NCBI GenBank assembly: GCA_020698575.1
Contig: CM036255.1
Location: 16,952,001 to 17,016,000, forward strand
Direction of reading: 5' to 3'
Origin: Bostrychus sinensis
Lineage: Eukaryota; Chordata; Actinopteri; Gobiiformes; Eleotridae
Length of the DNA: 64,000 bases
The translations under genes and the position numbers were made by a program. Shown in pieces: positions 12,520-25,170 of this stretch (position 1 is the stretch's first letter; each line of letters starts with the position of its first letter). The notes under the pieces were generated by a model. It did no database searches and was not told the DNA's origin. It worked only from the letters and a program-made list of their open reading frames with translations.

Positions 12520-12700
12520 AGAAACGTGAATCATTAGCGTCTCCCGACACTGAATAAATATCTGGGGATAAAATCTTGTCTGCGGAGAAAATCACCTGCG
12601 GGGAAATATGATTGGATGAGATCACGACCCCAATGAAACGCAATTTGCATGTCATCTAAATGGGATCTGGCCCCGATGCACAGGAGGTCAAGAGGCGTCC
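12520..12700. promoter_or_regulatory. Candidate conserved noncoding element downstream of pdcd6ip
   Basis: Unique sequence with GATA-like (GGGATAAAATC) and octamer-like (ATTTGCAT) motifs, located just past the presumed 3' end of pdcd6ip. The call rests on texture only. Confidence 0.25.
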
Positions 12701-12879
12701 GATTAGTCGCATAGGACGACTCACTTCCCCCAAACTGGCTAAAAAAGAGCGACAGTGGCAGGTGAAGTGGCGGTCCCAGAGTGAGCTACAGGACTGCCCT
12801 CTTCTGGACACTGCACAAATCTCAACAATTAGAAGCTAAACATGTAAAGACAGACAAATCCCGATGGCTGTTGTTTCTT

Positions 12880-13689
12880 TTTAATCACATTAGAGCTGAG
12901 GAATAAAAATAACAAAGAGCATGAGTGCTTCACACAAAGTGTCCTGGTTAACCACATACAGAGTCTTTTTATACATATATTTATATAATAGAACAATTTC
13001 TCCCAGTTGTACAGCTTCTGATTGTAAGACAGAAATATACCAACATTCCCTGGGTGAGAAAGAGAGAAAAGAGTCTAACTCTCAACAATCTACATTATAA
13101 AACCTACAGGCCATTCCTTTTTATAGAATTATACATCAGCGAGGCATCAGGGTTCATTATAAAAATAGGAATATAGTTGGTGAAGTAGCACTAACTGTGG
13201 GGGAGGGTGGATATGACAAGTTCATCCATTCAACACGTTTCCAAAGCAGGAAATGTGTGTCTATGGCCATGGTTTGTGCGCCTCTATAAGTGTGGTACAG
13301 CAGTCTAGCCCCAAGAAGTCAGTTATCAATGAAAAGGTTTAAATTAACAAAACTGTTAGAAAAGTAGGAGTACAAATAACCATATAAACAATAGAAGGAG
13401 GTTAGTGTACAGAGAAGTGCTGTCAAAACCAAAGAGGAGCATTTAGATTAAAGGGAGGATGAGAAGAAACCAAAGTGGCAAAGTAATGAAAGGTTTCAAA
13501 ATGAAGTGCAAAGCAGCTCGGAGGTTGCCCTTCATCTGGTTTTCCACGGGTGCTATTAGTGAAAGAAAAAAAACAAACGGGTGAGTGTTAGGAGAAGGGA
13601 GCCAGAGCAGAAAAGCTGTTATTGCTGGGGGTAGTTTTATTTGGTGTTAACATATGAGTAGGGGAAAAGACAAAAAAAGAAAAAAGGAG
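12880..13689 (-). other. pdcd6ip: pdcd6ip 3' untranslated region (inferred extent)
   Basis: The sequence immediately after the pdcd6ip stop codon has no other gene. On the minus strand an ATTAAA-type polyadenylation hexamer lies near 12880, giving a 3' UTR of about 0.8 kb; TATAAA/ATATAA-rich sequence near 12960-12990 could serve earlier cleavage. A 14-base copy of the last coding sequence (ATTGCTGGGGGTAG on the plus strand) occurs at both 13621-13634 and 13692-13705, so the terminal codons are echoed within the UTR. Confidence 0.5.
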
Positions 13690-16600
13690 CTATTGCTGGG
13701 GGTAGTAGGGCTGCTGCTGAGGGGGCTGTTGGGGGTAGCCAGGGTATGGTTGTCCAGCTGGGGGTGCTCCAGGGTATCCTTGTCCTGGAGTGGCCTGGTA
13801 CGGCATATAGTACTGATTGTAGGCGTAGGGGTTGTAGCCCATAGGCATCTGGTAGTATCTGTGTAGACAATAAAATTAAAAAAGTGAAATATAGTAATTT
13901 CTAACATAATCAGCCTCTTGACAACCACATTTCAGACTACATTTTAGCATGTTGCTGCATTTTGGTGCATGTATTGAAAATCTAACATATGCCAAATGTG
14001 AAACTGCTACATTGTCCATAATTTTGTTCTGTAAAGAAAACTGAAACACTAAAATTGTAAATCTTCTCTGGTTGTATAAACAGCAACTTTGGTATTTTGG
14101 TGTTAACATAGTTTTAGCTACACTGTTACATTTTAGCAGTGACAGAATTGCTCTTATAATAATTAGCTACAGCAGATAGTGTAAGTCTTTTTTAAATGCC
14201 ATCTTAAATTAAGTAGCAATCACAGACAACACTTTTTGATGTACCCTTTTACAATGATACAGAGAATGTGTTTCATGCCAACTCAAGTCTGGATCTGAAA
14301 TTGAACATGGCACTAAGACTACAGCCACTCTAGCATGAAACAGTTGGTTCACATTGATTTGAAGCATACTGTGATGGACTGACCCGGGGTAACCTTGGTA
14401 GGTTGGGTACGGGGGTCCCTGGGCCTGTGTGGGAGGAGCCACAGGTGGCGGGTTGTTGGTTGCGGGGATAGCGGGCTGTGTGTTGGTGGGAGGTCCGGAG
14501 GCCGCCTGGGGAGTGATGGTAGGTGGAGGGGGTCTTGCTGGAGGTGTGGCCTTCGCTGGGGGTTGCTGTGGCTGTTGAGACTAAAAGCCAGAAGACACAG
14601 ATGAATAAAAAGCTCTGAAAGTGCGTCATTGCTGTTCAGGGATTTATGCTTACAAAGATAGTCCTAGGAGCAGGTGTGGGTCCAGCAGCAGGGGCAGCAG
14701 GAGTGGTCTGATACGCAGGTACATTAAAGGAAGGAGCACTGGGCTCTCGTGCAATGCTTTGCTGCAAGTCTCTGAAATTTTTTTTTTTTTTAAAAATAGC
14801 ATGCCTTTAGTTACACCTCCATCAAAAAGTAAAAACTACAAGACATATTTAGCAAAATAAAAAGCATAAAAATGAGCTGAGTAGTCTACTTCTCAAACTT
14901 CGATATCACAAATATTTAAAAAATTATGAAGAAAAAACAAGACACAAGGACATACTTAAGCAGTTCATCACGCTCCGTTTTGCGAGCAAAAACAATGTCG
15001 CTGCACTTGTTCTGGAACCTGAGCAGAATTTCTGTCAAGTCGTTGTAAAACTGTGGAGGAGAAACACATGGACCAAAATAAACCACTGGCTTGACACACT
15101 AAGGTAACAACTTTTATAAGAAAGTTTGTGACAGGCTAGAGGTTGGTGTGGTTGGTACAGTTCATCCGGGCTGAGCCTTAAGTGTGCCGGGGTTGTGCTG
15201 ACTGAGTACCTTGGTGCCTTCGCGCAGGTTGCCGCTGATCTCGATATAGCTGTCGTGAGCTGAGGCCAGCTTCTTCAGGACTTCCTCTCTCTGGTTGGCC
15301 TCGGAGTTAGACTGCTTCAGGTTACTGAACTCCTGGTGTGATGTCTGCACGATGAGTACAGGTGTTATAAAAAGTAGTGTCCAGCAACTACATTTTTCAT
15401 TATATAAAGTGTTAATTTATATAATTCATGGAAGTCTTCAAAAAACAATGATTATGAAAAATGTATTCTTTGTAGAGCAATGACCTTTACTGAAATAGAC
15501 TATATTTTGCATGCAATGTACTACATGTATATGAATATTTGTAAATATGGCCTAAATCACCTCACCTTATGATGAATGTTATATTGCATAGTCATTGTTT
15601 TTACAAGAATTTGAGCTTTTTGCTTACTTGGGCAATCTGAAAAACATTATACTGTATATTGAATGAATAATGAAAAAGTATTTGTCAATTTACTTTCTAA
15701 AATGGAAGTCCTTGGTGTGTTATGTATGTGTTCTCCCTGTACCTGCACTTGGCCCAGCAGCTCCTCCTGCTTGCGGAGGCTAGCCTGTACTCGCTGGTTG
15801 TAGGAGCCGTACAGCTGCTCGAGCTGGGCCAGTGACAGCTGCTCCTCACTGATGGCACCATCTTGAGCGAGCGCGGTCAGGAAAGTTACAGACATGTCAA
15901 AGGTGACAGCCTTGATCTCTCCCTCCAGGGTCTCCCTCTCTTTCTTCACCTCATCAAGCTGTGCGAGCTGGGCGTGCAGCACGTTCACCACCTGCAAAAA
16001 AAACACATGACAGATGAAACCTGGGCGGACAATAAAAGGCTTGTTCTAGACATGGATGTGCACACACTTTGACCTTTCCCAACATTTTCAGTTAATTGTT
16101 GTCCATTAATCCCACCTCAACATGCTATTGTATGACTAGAATAGACAATGTAACCTCTTTTTGTGTTTCAACTGAGCCAGACTCCTTTCCCCAGTTCTGC
16201 TTGCATAGTTATTTAAGTTCCCCAGTGAAACACACTGCATAGTCAGCAAAGAAAATGAAAAATGGAGCTACAGTGAGTAGGAGGGACAGGGCCATAAAGT
16301 ACACCGTGTCCACCAGGCATTTCTGTACAGCAGGTATCTGTGTTTACGAGGTTGATAAAACAGTCTCACAATTAGGTCTTTTTGGTTTTTTTTGTTTTTT
16401 ACAAAAGGAAGATAAAGACAGACCTCGCTTCCTTGCAGAGTCTTTGTGGGGTTGGCAGAGGGAATGGCAGCGTTCAGCTCATTTTCTGGTTTACACAGTA
16501 GGGCGATCATCTCACAGTGGGTGTTGTAGCGGTCTCGCACCACCTGGTCTGCCTGCACTGCTTTGTCCAAAACGTTGCGAAAGTTAGCACCCTCTGGGGG

Positions 16601-19600
16601 AGAGACAAGGGGAAACAAGGAGCATGGTCAGCTGCAGTCAAATGAGATGTACCTTAAGAGAGTGCAAACAACTAAAGTGTATGTATACCAGCACGAAGGG
16701 GCTTGTAGAGGTCTCCAGACGGGGTCCTGTTCCAGCGCTGGTTGAATTTGCTTCGCAGCTCATTGTCCGTTGTCTCTTCATCATCTAACATCTTCAGAGA
16801 CTACAAAACAAACACAAACTTACTCACAAGAAATACAAATATGCATAATAGAGAAAGCATTTCAGGTCTGTTTTTGGGCTTGTCATATGATTCACATTTC
16901 ATTGTGGCACTTCACAAGGAGAGCTACATTTCTGGAGATAATTGGGACAATCTGTGTTGGACTTTTTTAACGCTGCCAACAAACTTGGAACTTAGGCTGT
17001 GTTTTATGTTTTGAGTCCCGTCTGTTTATTTGTTTGTCATCAACATGGCTAAAGAAGTGTTGGCAGAGGATGGCGGACAGAGAGTCCTTGGCCCAGAGAT
17101 CAGTGGATTAGATATCAATGATGATCCTAATCTGGGATTTCTGCCAATGGGGACAATTAGGAGTTTTTGGTATTTGTTTGGTTTTCCAGTGATTGAAAAT
17201 ACCAATATATTCAAGCTATTCATATCTCACATCCAGTTAGCAAACCAATACTACAAGCAAGCTGTAAAAAAAAAATAAAAAAAAAAATGAAAAAAAAAAA
17301 AATAGCATGATATTTTGTAATTTAAATTACACACTAACCGCATCCAGTATCTCTCTATTGCAGGTCAGTAGTTCAGGCAGGCCTTTTATTAGTTGCTCGA
17401 TGCTCTGCAGACCTCCCTGCTGTATGATGGCATGAGACTTCTCAGCAATAGATTGTGGGATAGAGTCTCCAGACAGGTCCTCCAGAGCTGCTGGTAGGTT
17501 TAGAGAGGCCAGCACACTAAAGATAAAAAAGAATAATTAAAGAATCAGTCAATAATAATGACAGGGTTTACATTTTATTTCTAGTGTTTCCTCTGTCCCA
17601 AAGAACTTGGTGTAGGTGTGGTCAACGGTCACATGACCCGTTTTCTTTGCTTACATTGTCTGGAAAGGACAGTAATGGGCCCCCCCAAAAAATTTATTAG
17701 TTTTTGGTGTTGATCCAAAGAACTGTCTGGATCCAGGAATCTTTTAAAGAATCTATAACACTGTTAGACATAAGGGCGTCATGGCCAATGGCTAGAGAAT
17801 TTATCCCTGAACTAAAAGATCTCCAGTTTAAGTCTGAACGCTATAACTATTGCAAGATAGGGACAAGGCCTCAGCAGAGGACTGTTTCGTTCAAGTGCTT
17901 TTAGTTATGTGTATAAAATCAGTCTGATGTATGCTTTTAAACACTAAAACCATTAGTACATTTATTGACATTTTAATGTCTGGCACCCTCTCATGTGCTG
18001 AATATTTTATGTCCATCTGTGCAGTAAGACAAATGGAGATTCACAGACGGATGACTACATCTGCTCAGCGACATGCACAAGCTGAAGCTGAGCAGGTGCA
18101 GACAGACACTAACCCATTGCAGAGGTTGGTCGCCTCCCTCATTGTTCCCACCAGTCTGTTTACAGTCTCTGCCTTCCTCTGGTTGTAAATGCTCATGGAC
18201 TGCTGCACCGCCATGGGAACCATCTTCTCAAACAAGTCTGCACCACAAAATAAGCACAAACAACTACTTTCACACAAGATACTAAAAGTACAGCAACTTG
18301 GCACACATGAAAGGCCCTGGCATTTGAATGTTTACTAATCCTAGCACACATTGACAGCTTTCATGTTGTGATGTACATGTGTAACTTGTGTAACTGTAAT
18401 ACCTTTTATCCTTTGGCTTCAGTAAATAATAGCTGTGTACTTTTAAGAGAAAGCATGCAACTTTTTGTATTGAGGACTTTTTGTATTGTATTGAGTTTTT
18501 AATCACCTATATTGTAAGATTCCATCTTGGTTTTATTGTCAAGGATTTTAAAGAGTATGTTTAGTGCATACTTAAAGCTCTCTTTTAAATTACATACTCT
18601 CACTGGTTAGACTATTTTCAATATTGCATTAATGACTGTGCTTGTAAGCGTGCAGTGGCGAAGCGAGGAGGGAAACCGGGGGAAGAGCAGGGAGAGAGTT
18701 TCGGCAAATGTTCGGGGTACAAACTTAATCCTACAATGCCAAGGCAAGCTGCAGTTTTACTTTATGGATAAAGGCAAAGAAGAATATGTAGCTGTACAGT
18801 TGTTGAGAATGGGTTTGTGACTGGCACGGAAAGAAAGTTGAGCCAAAAAAGTGGTACTGGTACCTGAAAACTTCTGACTGAGTGGAGGTGTGACTGCAGT
18901 GGCTTTGGCCAAAGCAGCCTTGCCAATGTTCTCTAGATCCTTGATCTCAGGAACCCGCTCATTATAGATGAAATCATTGTCTTTTTTTGCTGCAGTGAGG
19001 GCTCGGTTGATCTTTTCACCCAAGTCTTTAACACTCACATATTCATCATAACGAGATGCCACTGTCTTTACAAGCTCTGCCGCATGCTAGAGAGGAAAAT
19101 CAGAAAAAAATCTGTATATCACTACTTTATTCTACTTTTTTTCAAATAATAATAATGATAAAAAAAAGATCAAAAACTTAATTCTATACCTGCAGACGAG
19201 CAATCTCCTCTCCAAAGTGTTTCTTCTGCTTGGCCACGGCGCTCTGGTGGAGTTCGGCATTGGCTTGCATAATGCAGTGCTTAGCTGCCAGCACCGGCAG
19301 CACTTCCTGAAAATAAAAATACTGACCAGGGAGAGGCAACCACAAAGCAACACGCAGACATGCAAACAAATATATCCAAGCACATGTACAATGGCAGGGC
19401 AAACCACAATATGGCAGACACACACCAGCAAAGTGTATCATGAATGACATTACAAAAAGCCAAGCATGAGCAGTCCGAGGTGCGCAAACAAAACAAACAC
19501 ACACAACCAGTGCCACCACCACAAAGGGATGCAGAAAGATAGGAAGACAAGAGAGAAAACAGAACAGGCCATGAGTGTTTAGCCTTAAACCTAGTTTAAC

Positions 19601-22600
19601 ATGTTTAGCGTTTTTAGCCTTTAATGTACATGAGAGCAACAGTGTGAGGTAATTTTTAGCCAGAGACAACACTTTTACAGATATAGCAAAGTCCTAATAT
19701 TAGGTCACTGGCAGAATAATTGATACATCTGTAAAATGTACAGTTTTAATGCGGGTTATTTAGCTTTTCAATTTGGTTAAGTTATCGATCAAATACACAG
19801 ATCAGGCATAACATTATGACCACTTGCCTAATACGCACCTCAATACACAACAAACTGCAATGCACTGTGGTATTCTAATAACTTTGTAACAGAACCAGCA
19901 AAACAGCTACAGTAGCTCATCTTTTGGATCAGGCCACACGGCCAGCCTTTGCTCCCCATGTGCATCACCTGCTGCCAATTCACTACTGTCTTTTCCTTGG
20001 AGCGCTTTTGATAGATACTAACCACTGCAGACCAGAAACACCCCACAAGAGCTATCATTTTGAAGATGCTCTGACCCAGTCAGCTATTACAATTTGTTCC
20101 TTGTCAAACTCCAAAATGTTCATTTGCTGTCAAAATGTTATGCCTGATTGGCATGGAGTGTTTGCTTTGCTTCATTCTTTAGGTACTTGTCAAAGTTGCA
20201 GACTTAGGAGTTAATACCCAAAAACAATTAGTAGTAATCAACCAAAGCGAAAATAGGATGGAAGTGACCCAATGAGTACAGGGAGATGTTACAGTCCCAC
20301 AGCCTGAATACCAGAGTTGAGGTAGGTTTTCCACACACATACAAAATGATATACAACATCAAACCCAACACACAACAAACTGATCTCAAAGTGTTTTTGG
20401 TTACTTTTAGTTTCTTGTGTAATGTGCAGTGTGTTTCTTTTACATACCTTAGGGAGGTTGTCTTTGTACTGGCACTGCTTGAAGGCATCACCGTAGAAGT
20501 CTGCTGCCTGATTGGCCAATTTTGCAATGACAGCATCCCTCATTTTATCTAAAGCGTTAAGAAAAATGTACAACAATATAGTACTCAAATGTATTAGAGC
20601 ACCAGACTGTGGTGTAATTATTATTATATTCTTCAATATAAGCATAAACAGCTTATAACATTAGATGAGACAAATTTACAAGAAAAGCACATCCTCAACG
20701 GAAAACATAGGTCTAATTTTAAAATAGGATCCCATAACAGGTAACCTTCAAAACAATTGTGCTTCCAGTAAGCACTTCCAGAGACAGATTTGGGACACAG
20801 TCTATAGATAACATGTATCAAACCTGCTTTTGTCATAGTTACAAATTACTCCTGAGATAAAAAAAAAAGAAAAAAAGTTACGAGTCTCCAATTAAAGATG
20901 CTAAAATATTGTGCCCTGCTTAGGTGTGCCTAGGCTTAATAATTTATGTAAGTTTGTCATTTTAAACCTTAGATCCCCAAATGTAAGGCTTTGAGTAAGG
21001 CAAACTTAAGTACCTGAAGTAGCTTTGAGAAAGAAGACCTCTTGTGCCTGGGCCAACATAATAAGGCTGAGGGTGCCAACAGTTTCCGGAGAAATGTCCA
21101 TTGTGGGCTCTCGGTTCAGGGCAGACAACACTGTGTCCTTAATGTGGCCAAATGCTCCACTGGCCAGCTATAAGAGAAATAAATAAGATAAATAATTATA
21201 CATTCATAATAGTGATGGGCAATACCACACTTTTTAGATTCGATACGATACTGATTACTTTTGGGGGGAATTTAGTCGATACCAATACCGATACCCAATA
21301 CTGATGATCTCTAATGGGTGAAATGTTTTTATTTAAAAAACCTAGAAGACAAATCCCATGACTAATGCTGGCCATTTTACAATTTTAATGTTGTACACAG
21401 TATAAAATAAAGAACTCAAGTGTGCATAGAAGTGAAAACAACTAACTTGGATGAACCAGACCAAAATGCTGCAGTTTGGGGGTGTTTTGGCACAAAACAC
21501 TGGAGTAAGTTACCCCCAAGTGATGCATGTGCTTTTATTTTGCATTAATAAGTATAAATTCTTTATTCAAGCACTTGATACTCAAATGAGTATTGTGTGA
21601 GTATCGATATATCAATACCACAGTACTGATTCTCCCATCACTAATTCATAATTCAGCAATGGTCTCGATTGTACTAAAACCTGTCAAAGCAGCCCTTAAT
21701 CTAGTTTTCTGTTTCCTAATATTTACACTCAGAGGCTTTATTGAGTCAGTGGCATGCAAATGGATGCAAATTTAGGCCTTGCCCCAACACACAAAGTGAA
21801 ACCTGCCTTAATGTTACTCTTACCTGATAAAATTTTGCTGCAGCCTTCAGTCCCTCGTCACTGTCCAAATTCTGCTCTGCAGCAATCTGACTGGCCAGAG
21901 CTGCCGAGTTGAACAGTACGCAGGTCTTTTCATAGCCCACACTGGCCAAAGCTACAACACAAAGACACCATTGGCAGTGCTCTTTTGTACAATATTTGAC
22001 TAAAACTGTTCGAAAACTTACAACACAAGAAGAGGCCTAGTCTCATTCAACAGATTCAAATTAATTCTTTTTATAGAGTGAGTAAGGAGTGTGGCATTTC
22101 TTGAGCCAATATGTGTTTTATTCTGCACTTTTCTCATCAACTTAAAGGAACAATGCAAAAAAATTAACACCAACATTAATACATGTTGACTATATAGCCA
22201 TAATATGAATGATTTCAAAAGTTTTTTATAAATTTGGTCCTGTGTTTTTCTTAGTGAACAAGATTACAAAAATCAAATGCAGCTTTATTTTAGCTTTTAA
22301 ATAAATTGAAGGAACAGCCTCCAGTCAGTAAGTTTTACTGAAACATCCTGGCTATCATTTTGGGAGAGAAATACACGCTCAAAAATTCTCACTATAAACA
22401 ACCGAATGAAATGGCAGATGTCGGACACATTATATACAAATATATTAACTTTGATTTAATGGGCTGTACATTTTTATAGCAATTCTGTGCAGCTTTTTTA
22501 TGCAAGTATACACTTCTTGCACTTAGCATCATCATACGCAACATATACACACAATATAATATAATTTGTGTAGGAAAGCACAGATATATTAACTATAGGT

Positions 22601-25022
22601 AAACAGAGAAAATAAGGTTGTCGTATAATGTTAAACTCCCTTTCTCTTTGTACCATCTATATATATTAACTATATATTAACTATAGGTAAATAGAGAAAA
22701 TAAGGTTGTCGTATAATGTTAAACTCCCTTTCTCTTTGTACCATCTATAACTACAGCTTGCAAAAACAATTACCACAGATATGGTGTACTGATGCATGGA
22801 GCTGTGGTGAGTGGCTCTGCTTACCAAGCTTGACTGAGCCACCGAACAGTGATCCTTTATCAAAGGCATCCTTCCATGTGAAGGTTAGGCAAAGCTGTGG
22901 AGACAGAGAAGTGTTTTGTTTGGAGCTGTTCAGTTCGAACCCACAATCATGCATGTTATTTAGTGCTTAAGCAATTACCTGGTTTTCAGAGAAGGGGAAC
23001 TTGGGCTCAACAGCACACAGTTGGTCATAATATCTGGAGATAAAGAAAAAAGTATAATTTAGGCATTTGTGATTTGGGCTGAATGATTGATTGATTCATA
23101 ATAATATAAATGCAAAAACAACAAACAACAAAATAATTTCCCTTGTGGATCAATAAAGTCCAAGCCTAAGTCTAAAGAATATTCAAAATGGCATGTAATT
23201 TGATTTGTGATTAAGGGAAGCTCTGCTAGTTGAGAGACATGTGACCATGACTCAGGAAAAAAATATTTAGACGAAGGAGCACACTGCAGTGCACAAGCAT
23301 ACAGACAAAAATTAAACACACCATAAGACAGCGTAACACATGATGTCAGTATGTGCCCTACTGGTGTGACATGTGCCTATTATTAGCAGTAACAGCCATC
23401 AGGGCTGTTTGGGAATCCCCCATTACATGTTTATTGAGCCTCAATAAGTAAGTTACACAATTTATTACACATCTTCATAACAATGTTAATAGAGTTTTCC
23501 ATTTAGACGGCAGACACACCAATGAAAGCTGAGATGTATGTGCCCTGTGGTAAAGGGGAAACTTAGCCAGACAAAACAAGATTGCCGTAGCAACACTTGA
23601 GCAGTGAATCTAATTGGCTAAGAAAAGCTGTTTGCTAGGGCTACCTGCCACATGGTTAATGAGCTAGACCTGGAGTTATCAAAGGAGGCTATTGAGCTTA
23701 CTGTACACCTTGAAATCAGTCTGTGTCTTCAGCATTTAATTTTACATTTAAGAATTTGCTTTCTCAGATCCTGCAATCCTGTTATCAAAAGCGCTGTCTT
23801 GGGTGCGCTCTCATTATTTTTACAACTAAGGTGTTTTAGGTACAGTTACAGTATAATGAATTCAAATATTAACAGGAAAGAGGAAGGTAAAGGTGAAATT
23901 ACATTACAACTTACTTTAACTCCTACTACACCATATGAATTACTGCTGTTAATCTATTATTCAAATGTACAAAGAGCCTATTGCCCTTCAGTGTTAACTA
24001 CTGTGCATCTGCCAGCAATAATGGTAACACTTAAAGTGTTGGCCACATACAGTGTAGTATGAAAAATCCAGGCCTGTGGCCTTTGAGTGACTGCATACCT
24101 AGCTATGCAAGTAACCTGGGCAATCCTTGAGCAAAAAATAACACATGAGTCATTGAGAACAAAAGTGGCTGCAGCACAGAGAGCAAAATCTGAATGAATA
24201 TGTAATGTGTAAATGGGTAATAAAAAAAAGAAAAATCCAAACAAAGCATCGGAAAAAGTTGTGTTATATCTCAAGTATTAATTATTAATGCTAATATAAA
24301 ACAGTTTTAAGAGCTTGTAATGTCATATCAAGTAGATGAATCTCACCTGTGATACACCATTATTACATAATACATGAATATACGTACAGTAAAGTATGTG
24401 AGCTTACATTCACACAGCAATTTATCGCGTCTAACGTAGGATTTCCCAATAATAATACAATTAATGTAGAGTAGGCTACTTGTCGTTCATTGAAAGATGT
24501 CCTCAACTATTTAGAGCAGGACTTGAACCGTTACATTTGATTAATAAATTACACCGACAAAAACATTAGGTTGTTTCTAAACAAGTAAAGACACGAAATG
24601 AAGTTGCCATCACACGACACCTGATCATGAATAACTTATGAGTCAGTGACGGTGAGAATCTCCTGATAGCATTTAGCCAACTTTAGCTATTAGCAACAAA
24701 GCTAACACATCTGGGTGCGGCAGCGACAAAAGTGAGCACGAAAGGTACCAAGGTGACCACAAATAGTTTGAATTGGAATCACAAAATAACGAGATATTGA
24801 AACGCATTGCTGTTACCTAAGTAAAATCTCCAGTGAGCTTTCGTGTTTGTCCAGCGGCCTTCCCAAAGCGCTCTTGCGTAGCTTGTTGAGCTCTTCCACT
24901 GCGCGTAGATACTCCGCCTGCTCCTCGGATCCTTGATATGTGGACGTGACAAATTTCGACAGCGGTTTCACTAGATCCACTTCGGACGACTTCTTTAACG
25001 GGACAGAAATAAACGTTGCCAT
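13690..25022 (-). CDS. pdcd6ip: Alix / programmed cell death 6-interacting protein, complete, 18 coding exons
   Basis: Alix is a cytosolic ESCRT adaptor. It links TSG101 (ESCRT-I) and CHMP4 (ESCRT-III) in multivesicular body sorting, cytokinetic abscission, membrane repair and exosome budding. Exons (transcript order): 25022-24817, 23033-22979, 22894-22825, 21951-21824, 21167-21014, 20548-20448, 19306-19190, 19086-18864, 18237-18114, 17516-17339, 16800-16689, 16593-16424, 15991-15743, 15344-15210, 15050-14956, 14771-14654, 14580-14384, 13858-13690. They join in frame to 866 residues (human 868). The Bro1 domain (about 1-355) starts MATFISVPLKKSSEVDL and keeps LTFTWKDAFDKGSLFGG, the CHMP4-binding helix region AKLANQAADFYGDAF, and the NDFIYNERVP tyrosine. 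The coiled V domain (about 356-705) keeps FLTALAQDG. The proline-rich tail (about 707-866) has PSAP (TSG101), PTPAPR (CIN85 type), PARPPPP (endophilin type) and QGPPYPTYQGYPGYY (ALG-2). All introns are GT-AG. Confidence 0.97.
17260..17302. repeat. A-rich simple repeat
   Basis: An interrupted poly-A tract in pdcd6ip intron 10, 37 bp downstream of the exon 10 donor. It may be the tail of a decayed retroposed sequence lying to its left. Confidence 0.7.
17772..17872 (+). repeat. tRNA-derived SINE, copy B (pdcd6ip intron 9)
   Basis: This is a diverged copy of the SINE at 8724-8832, in the opposite orientation. The order of shared blocks is the same: a GGCCAATGG-like box A area, ATTTATCCCTGAAC, AAAAGATCTCC, a CAGTTTAAGTC degenerate box B, then ATTGCAAGATAGGGACAAGGCC. 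It lies antisense to pdcd6ip. Confidence 0.6.
19794..20154. mobile_element. Short non-autonomous DNA transposon copy (pdcd6ip intron 6)
   Basis: The left end reads TACACAGATCAGGCATAACA and the right end carries AAATGTTATGCCTGAT, its inverted partner. I recognise the interior (for example CAGCCTTTGCTCCCCATGTG and ACCACTGCAGACCAGAAACA) as that of a very common teleost repeat with these ends. This copy is internally deleted and codes for nothing. Confidence 0.65.
21210..21643. mobile_element. hAT-type MITE with 8-bp target site duplication (pdcd6ip intron 4)
   Basis: The termini TAGTGATGGG and CCCATCACTA are perfect inverted repeats. They are flanked by the 8-bp direct repeat ATTCATAA at 21202-21209 and 21644-21651, the size typical of hAT insertions. 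The interior is rich in GATAC/GTATC inverted segments and encodes nothing. The element makes up about two thirds of this 656-bp intron and ends only 42 bp from the acceptor of exon 5. Confidence 0.85.
22591..22752. repeat. 88-bp tandem duplication (pdcd6ip intron 3)
   Basis: Two almost identical copies start at 22591 and 22679 with an 88-bp period. Both contain AACTATAGGTAAA-AGAGAAA, AAGGTTGTCGTATAATG and CCCTTTCTCTTTGTACCATC. They differ at one visible position in the first 30 bases, so the duplication is recent. The second copy ends about 70 bp from the exon 3 donor. Confidence 0.9.
23034..24816. other. pdcd6ip intron 1
   Basis: The 1.8-kb first intron. Near 23130-23165 it holds a short L2-like LINE tail motif (TTTCCCTTGTGGATCAATAAAG), probably a 5'-truncated relic. 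Otherwise I see no recognisable element. The 136-codon open frame at 23652-24062 (+) has no family features. Confidence 0.5.
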
Positions 25023-25170
25023 TTCGGCCCGTAAAAGCGAGAGTTCAAAACAGAAAAAGCGTCTAGATTTGCAACCACAGAACACAAACAACAGCGCCTG
25101 CACTTCCTGGTTTCAGTCAGGAGCCGTCAAATGACGTAATGTGAACGGCGTGGCGCTCTCGCTGTACGTA
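25023..25170 (-). promoter_or_regulatory. pdcd6ip: pdcd6ip promoter region
   Basis: The sequence upstream of the start codon is CpG-enriched and lacks a TATA box, as expected for a housekeeping gene. It contains a CRE/ATF-like TGACGTAA at 25132-25139 and an ETS-type ACTTCCTGG at 25102-25110. The transcription start is probably within about 100 bp of the ATG. The site calls are motif matches only. Confidence 0.5.

Noticed and set aside
1..13000. miR-128-2 or ARPP21 coding exons expected near PDCD6IP in tetrapods
   Set aside because: I looked for the mature miR-128 sequence and for ARPP21-like exons and saw neither; a partial look-alike near 2521 is too short.
23652..24062. 136-codon open frame on the plus strand inside pdcd6ip intron 1
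   Set aside because: No family motif, composition of AT-rich intron, no splice or promoter context; likely chance.
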